Origin: Polaromonas sp. SP1
Lineage (GTDB): Bacteria; Pseudomonadota; Gammaproteobacteria; Burkholderiales; Burkholderiaceae_C
DNA length: 64,000 nt
Direction of reading: 5' to 3'
NCBI RefSeq assembly: GCF_003711205.1
Contig: NZ_CP031013.1
Coordinates: forward strand, 2,274,501-2,338,500
Positions within the stretch are counted from its first letter, which is position 1, and every line of letters begins with the position of its first letter. Shown here in pieces: positions 63,031-64,000 of the stretch. The position numbers and the translations under genes are program-made. The notes below the pieces were generated by a model, which saw nothing but the letters and a program-made list of their open reading frames with translations, ran no database searches and had not been told where the DNA came from.

Positions 63031-63762
63031 ATGAAACCCGTACTCAAGCACATCTTCCTGCACAAACGCGACTACGCAAAACTGCCCTTTTTTGAGTTCC
63101 TGCGCGACGACAAACTGTCTACGCGCGAACGCCTGGCCTTCTTCCCCTGCATGGCGTCTTTCATCATGAGTTTTGGCGACCTGAACCGCCTGGTCTTGCG
63201 CATCGAGCCTACCGACGACCCGTGGCTCAAGATGATCAATGCCCACACCTATGAAGACGACCACCACTGGCCCTGGTACCTGGAAGACTTCACCAAGCTG
63301 GGCCATGACGACGCGAAGCAGGCGCCGGGCGACACCCTGCGTTTTCTCTACAGCGACGCCACCATTCAGAACCGCCTGCTGGCCCACCGGCTGGCGCACC
63401 TGATCTGGGGCGCCGAGCCCGTGGTCCGGCTGGCCATCATCGAAGCCATTGAAGAAACCGGCAACATCCTGTTTGCGCTGACCTCCAAGATCGCCGCGCA
63501 ATACCAGCAGGAAACAGGCGTCGAGCTGCGCTACTGCGGCGAGTTCCACTTCAACCTGGAATCGGGCCATGCCATGAACAACGACCATGCCGAGCTGGCT
63601 GAAATTACCCTGAGCGCCTCTCAGCAGCAGGACGCGCTGCAGCGCGTGGACCTGGTGTTTGAGTGGTTTGCGCTCTGGACGCATGAGCTGCTGGCGTATG
63701 CCAAAAGCGCCGCCCAGGGCGCGACACACAGCGCACAGCCCGAGCTGGAGTTGACCGCCTGA
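63031..63762 (+). CDS. Haem-oxygenase-like fold protein with diiron-oxidase-like ligand pattern
   Basis: The 243-residue all-helical protein has no assigned family I can name. It is rich in His/Glu/Asp: Glu75-x-x-His78 in HTYEDDHHWPWYLED, Glu138 (or 141/142) in AIIEAIEETGNILF, and His173-x3-Glu177-x2-His180 in EFHFNLESGHAMNNDH. This order (E, ExxH, E, H-x3-D/E-x2-H) resembles the haem-oxygenase-like diiron oxidases (UndA, CADD and SznF type). The start ATG lacks a Shine-Dalgarno and follows a polypyrimidine tract. It is probably cotranscribed with the ferritin-like gene. Alternatively it is a TenA/PqqC-like protein. Confidence 0.65.
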   Translation: MKPVLKHIFLHKRDYAKLPFFEFLRDDKLSTRERLAFFPCMASFIMSFGDLNRLVLRIEPTDDPWLKMINAHTYEDDHHWPWYLEDFTKLGHDDAKQAPGDTLRFLYSDATIQNRLLAHRLAHLIWGAEPVVRLAIIEAIEETGNILFALTSKIAAQYQQETGVELRYCGEFHFNLESGHAMNNDHAELAEITLSASQQQDALQRVDLVFEWFALWTHELLAYAKSAAQGATHSAQPELELTA

Positions 63763-63799
63763 TCTTTGGGCGGCGTGGCTTTGGTTGAGAAAGTTTGAT

Positions 63800-63854
63800 C
63801 AAATCGGCCTACAGCCCAATAACTATATGGCCAGGAAGCTCCTGAATTGATAGC
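63800..63854 (+). repeat. 54-bp dispersed repeat, intergenic
   Basis: Box AAATCGG starts at 63801; the core GCTCCTGAATTGATAGC is at 63838-63854, 37 nt later and identical to the copy at 54896. It lies between the haem-oxygenase-like gene and the Smr-domain gene. Confidence 0.85.
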
Positions 63855-63878
63855 AATCGGCGCAAGCTCGCGCCGTCT

Positions 63879-64000
63879 TCAGCTTTGCGTGAGCAGCACC
63901 ACTAACGCGCCCGCGCCGCCCTCGGCCGGGCGCGCCTGCACAAAAGCCAGCACTTCCTGCTTCTGGATCAGCCAGCTTTGCACCTTTCCCTTGAGCACCG
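63879..64000 (-). CDS. Smr-domain protein, C-terminal part (5' end outside window)
   Basis: Reading the minus strand from 64000 gives VLKGKVQSWLIQKQEVLAF and then QARPAEGGAGALVVLLTQS before TGA (63879-63881). This is the end of the Smr (MutS2 C-terminal) domain, with the typical GAL/VVLL finish. Smr proteins are nucleases acting on DNA or RNA; the stand-alone type is common in proteobacteria. Only about 40 residues are visible. Confidence 0.8.
   Translation of the reverse strand, partial: VLKGKVQSWLIQKQEVLAFVQARPAEGGAGALVVLLTQS

Overview
The window is typical high-GC DNA of a free-living betaproteobacterium, most likely a member of the Comamonadaceae (Polaromonas/Rhodoferax/Variovorax type). 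The evidence is the gene content (DUF3460 next to scpA, the fdsGBACD operon, the DUF3305/DUF3306 formate dehydrogenase region) and a 54-bp dispersed repeat with a 17-nt GCTAT...ATAGC-like core, a kind of repeat I associate with that family. Genes are densely packed. No gene-free stretch exceeds 300 bases. The longest are 60189-60454 and 37696-37936; I see nothing convincing in the first, and three inverted repeats in the second. I found no rRNA, tRNA, CRISPR array or transposase.

Layout. 1-0.8 kb: end of a beta-helix surface protein. 0.9-12.4 kb: a cofactor block with panD-bioA-bioD-bioF-bioB-panB on the minus strand (pantothenate and biotin), nadC-nadA and a fused pabB/pabC gene on the plus strand, and nadB on the minus strand. 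12.5-17.3 kb: a two-partner secretion operon (TpsB transporter, TpsA exoprotein) ending in an L,D-transpeptidase-like gene with an altered active-site motif. 17.5-26.5 kb: housekeeping and mixed genes (scpA, DUF3460, BamE-like lipoprotein, SulP transporter, a 7TM/degenerate-GGDEF protein, metG, apbC/mrp).

26.6-44.7 kb is a formate-oxidation region. A LysR regulator precedes fdsGBA-fdhD-fdsD (soluble NAD-linked formate dehydrogenase). A maturation-type module follows (DUF3305, DUF3306, polyferredoxin, TorD-like chaperone). A second, Tat-exported, membrane-bound formate dehydrogenase comes next, with three small accessory proteins, and then a terminator and a second fdhD. 44.7-48.9 kb: a membrane-anchored C13 peptidase and an FtsX-type permease. 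49.0-54.3 kb: an RpiR regulator diverging from an amino-acid-type ABC transporter whose operon contains a zinc deacylase. A truncated haemoglobin follows.

54.9-63.8 kb is the least conventional part. It has a minus-strand operon (alpha/beta hydrolase, patatin, Sel1-like and NTF2-like proteins), a hybrid histidine kinase plus LuxR-type response regulator, a MocR regulator, and divergent to it a gene pair encoding a ferritin-like diiron protein and a haem-oxygenase-like protein with a diiron-oxidase-like ligand pattern. The upstream regions of the hydrolase operon and the diiron pair share a 14-bp identical motif. I regard this as the best candidate for an undescribed system. The window ends in the 3' part of an Smr-domain gene.
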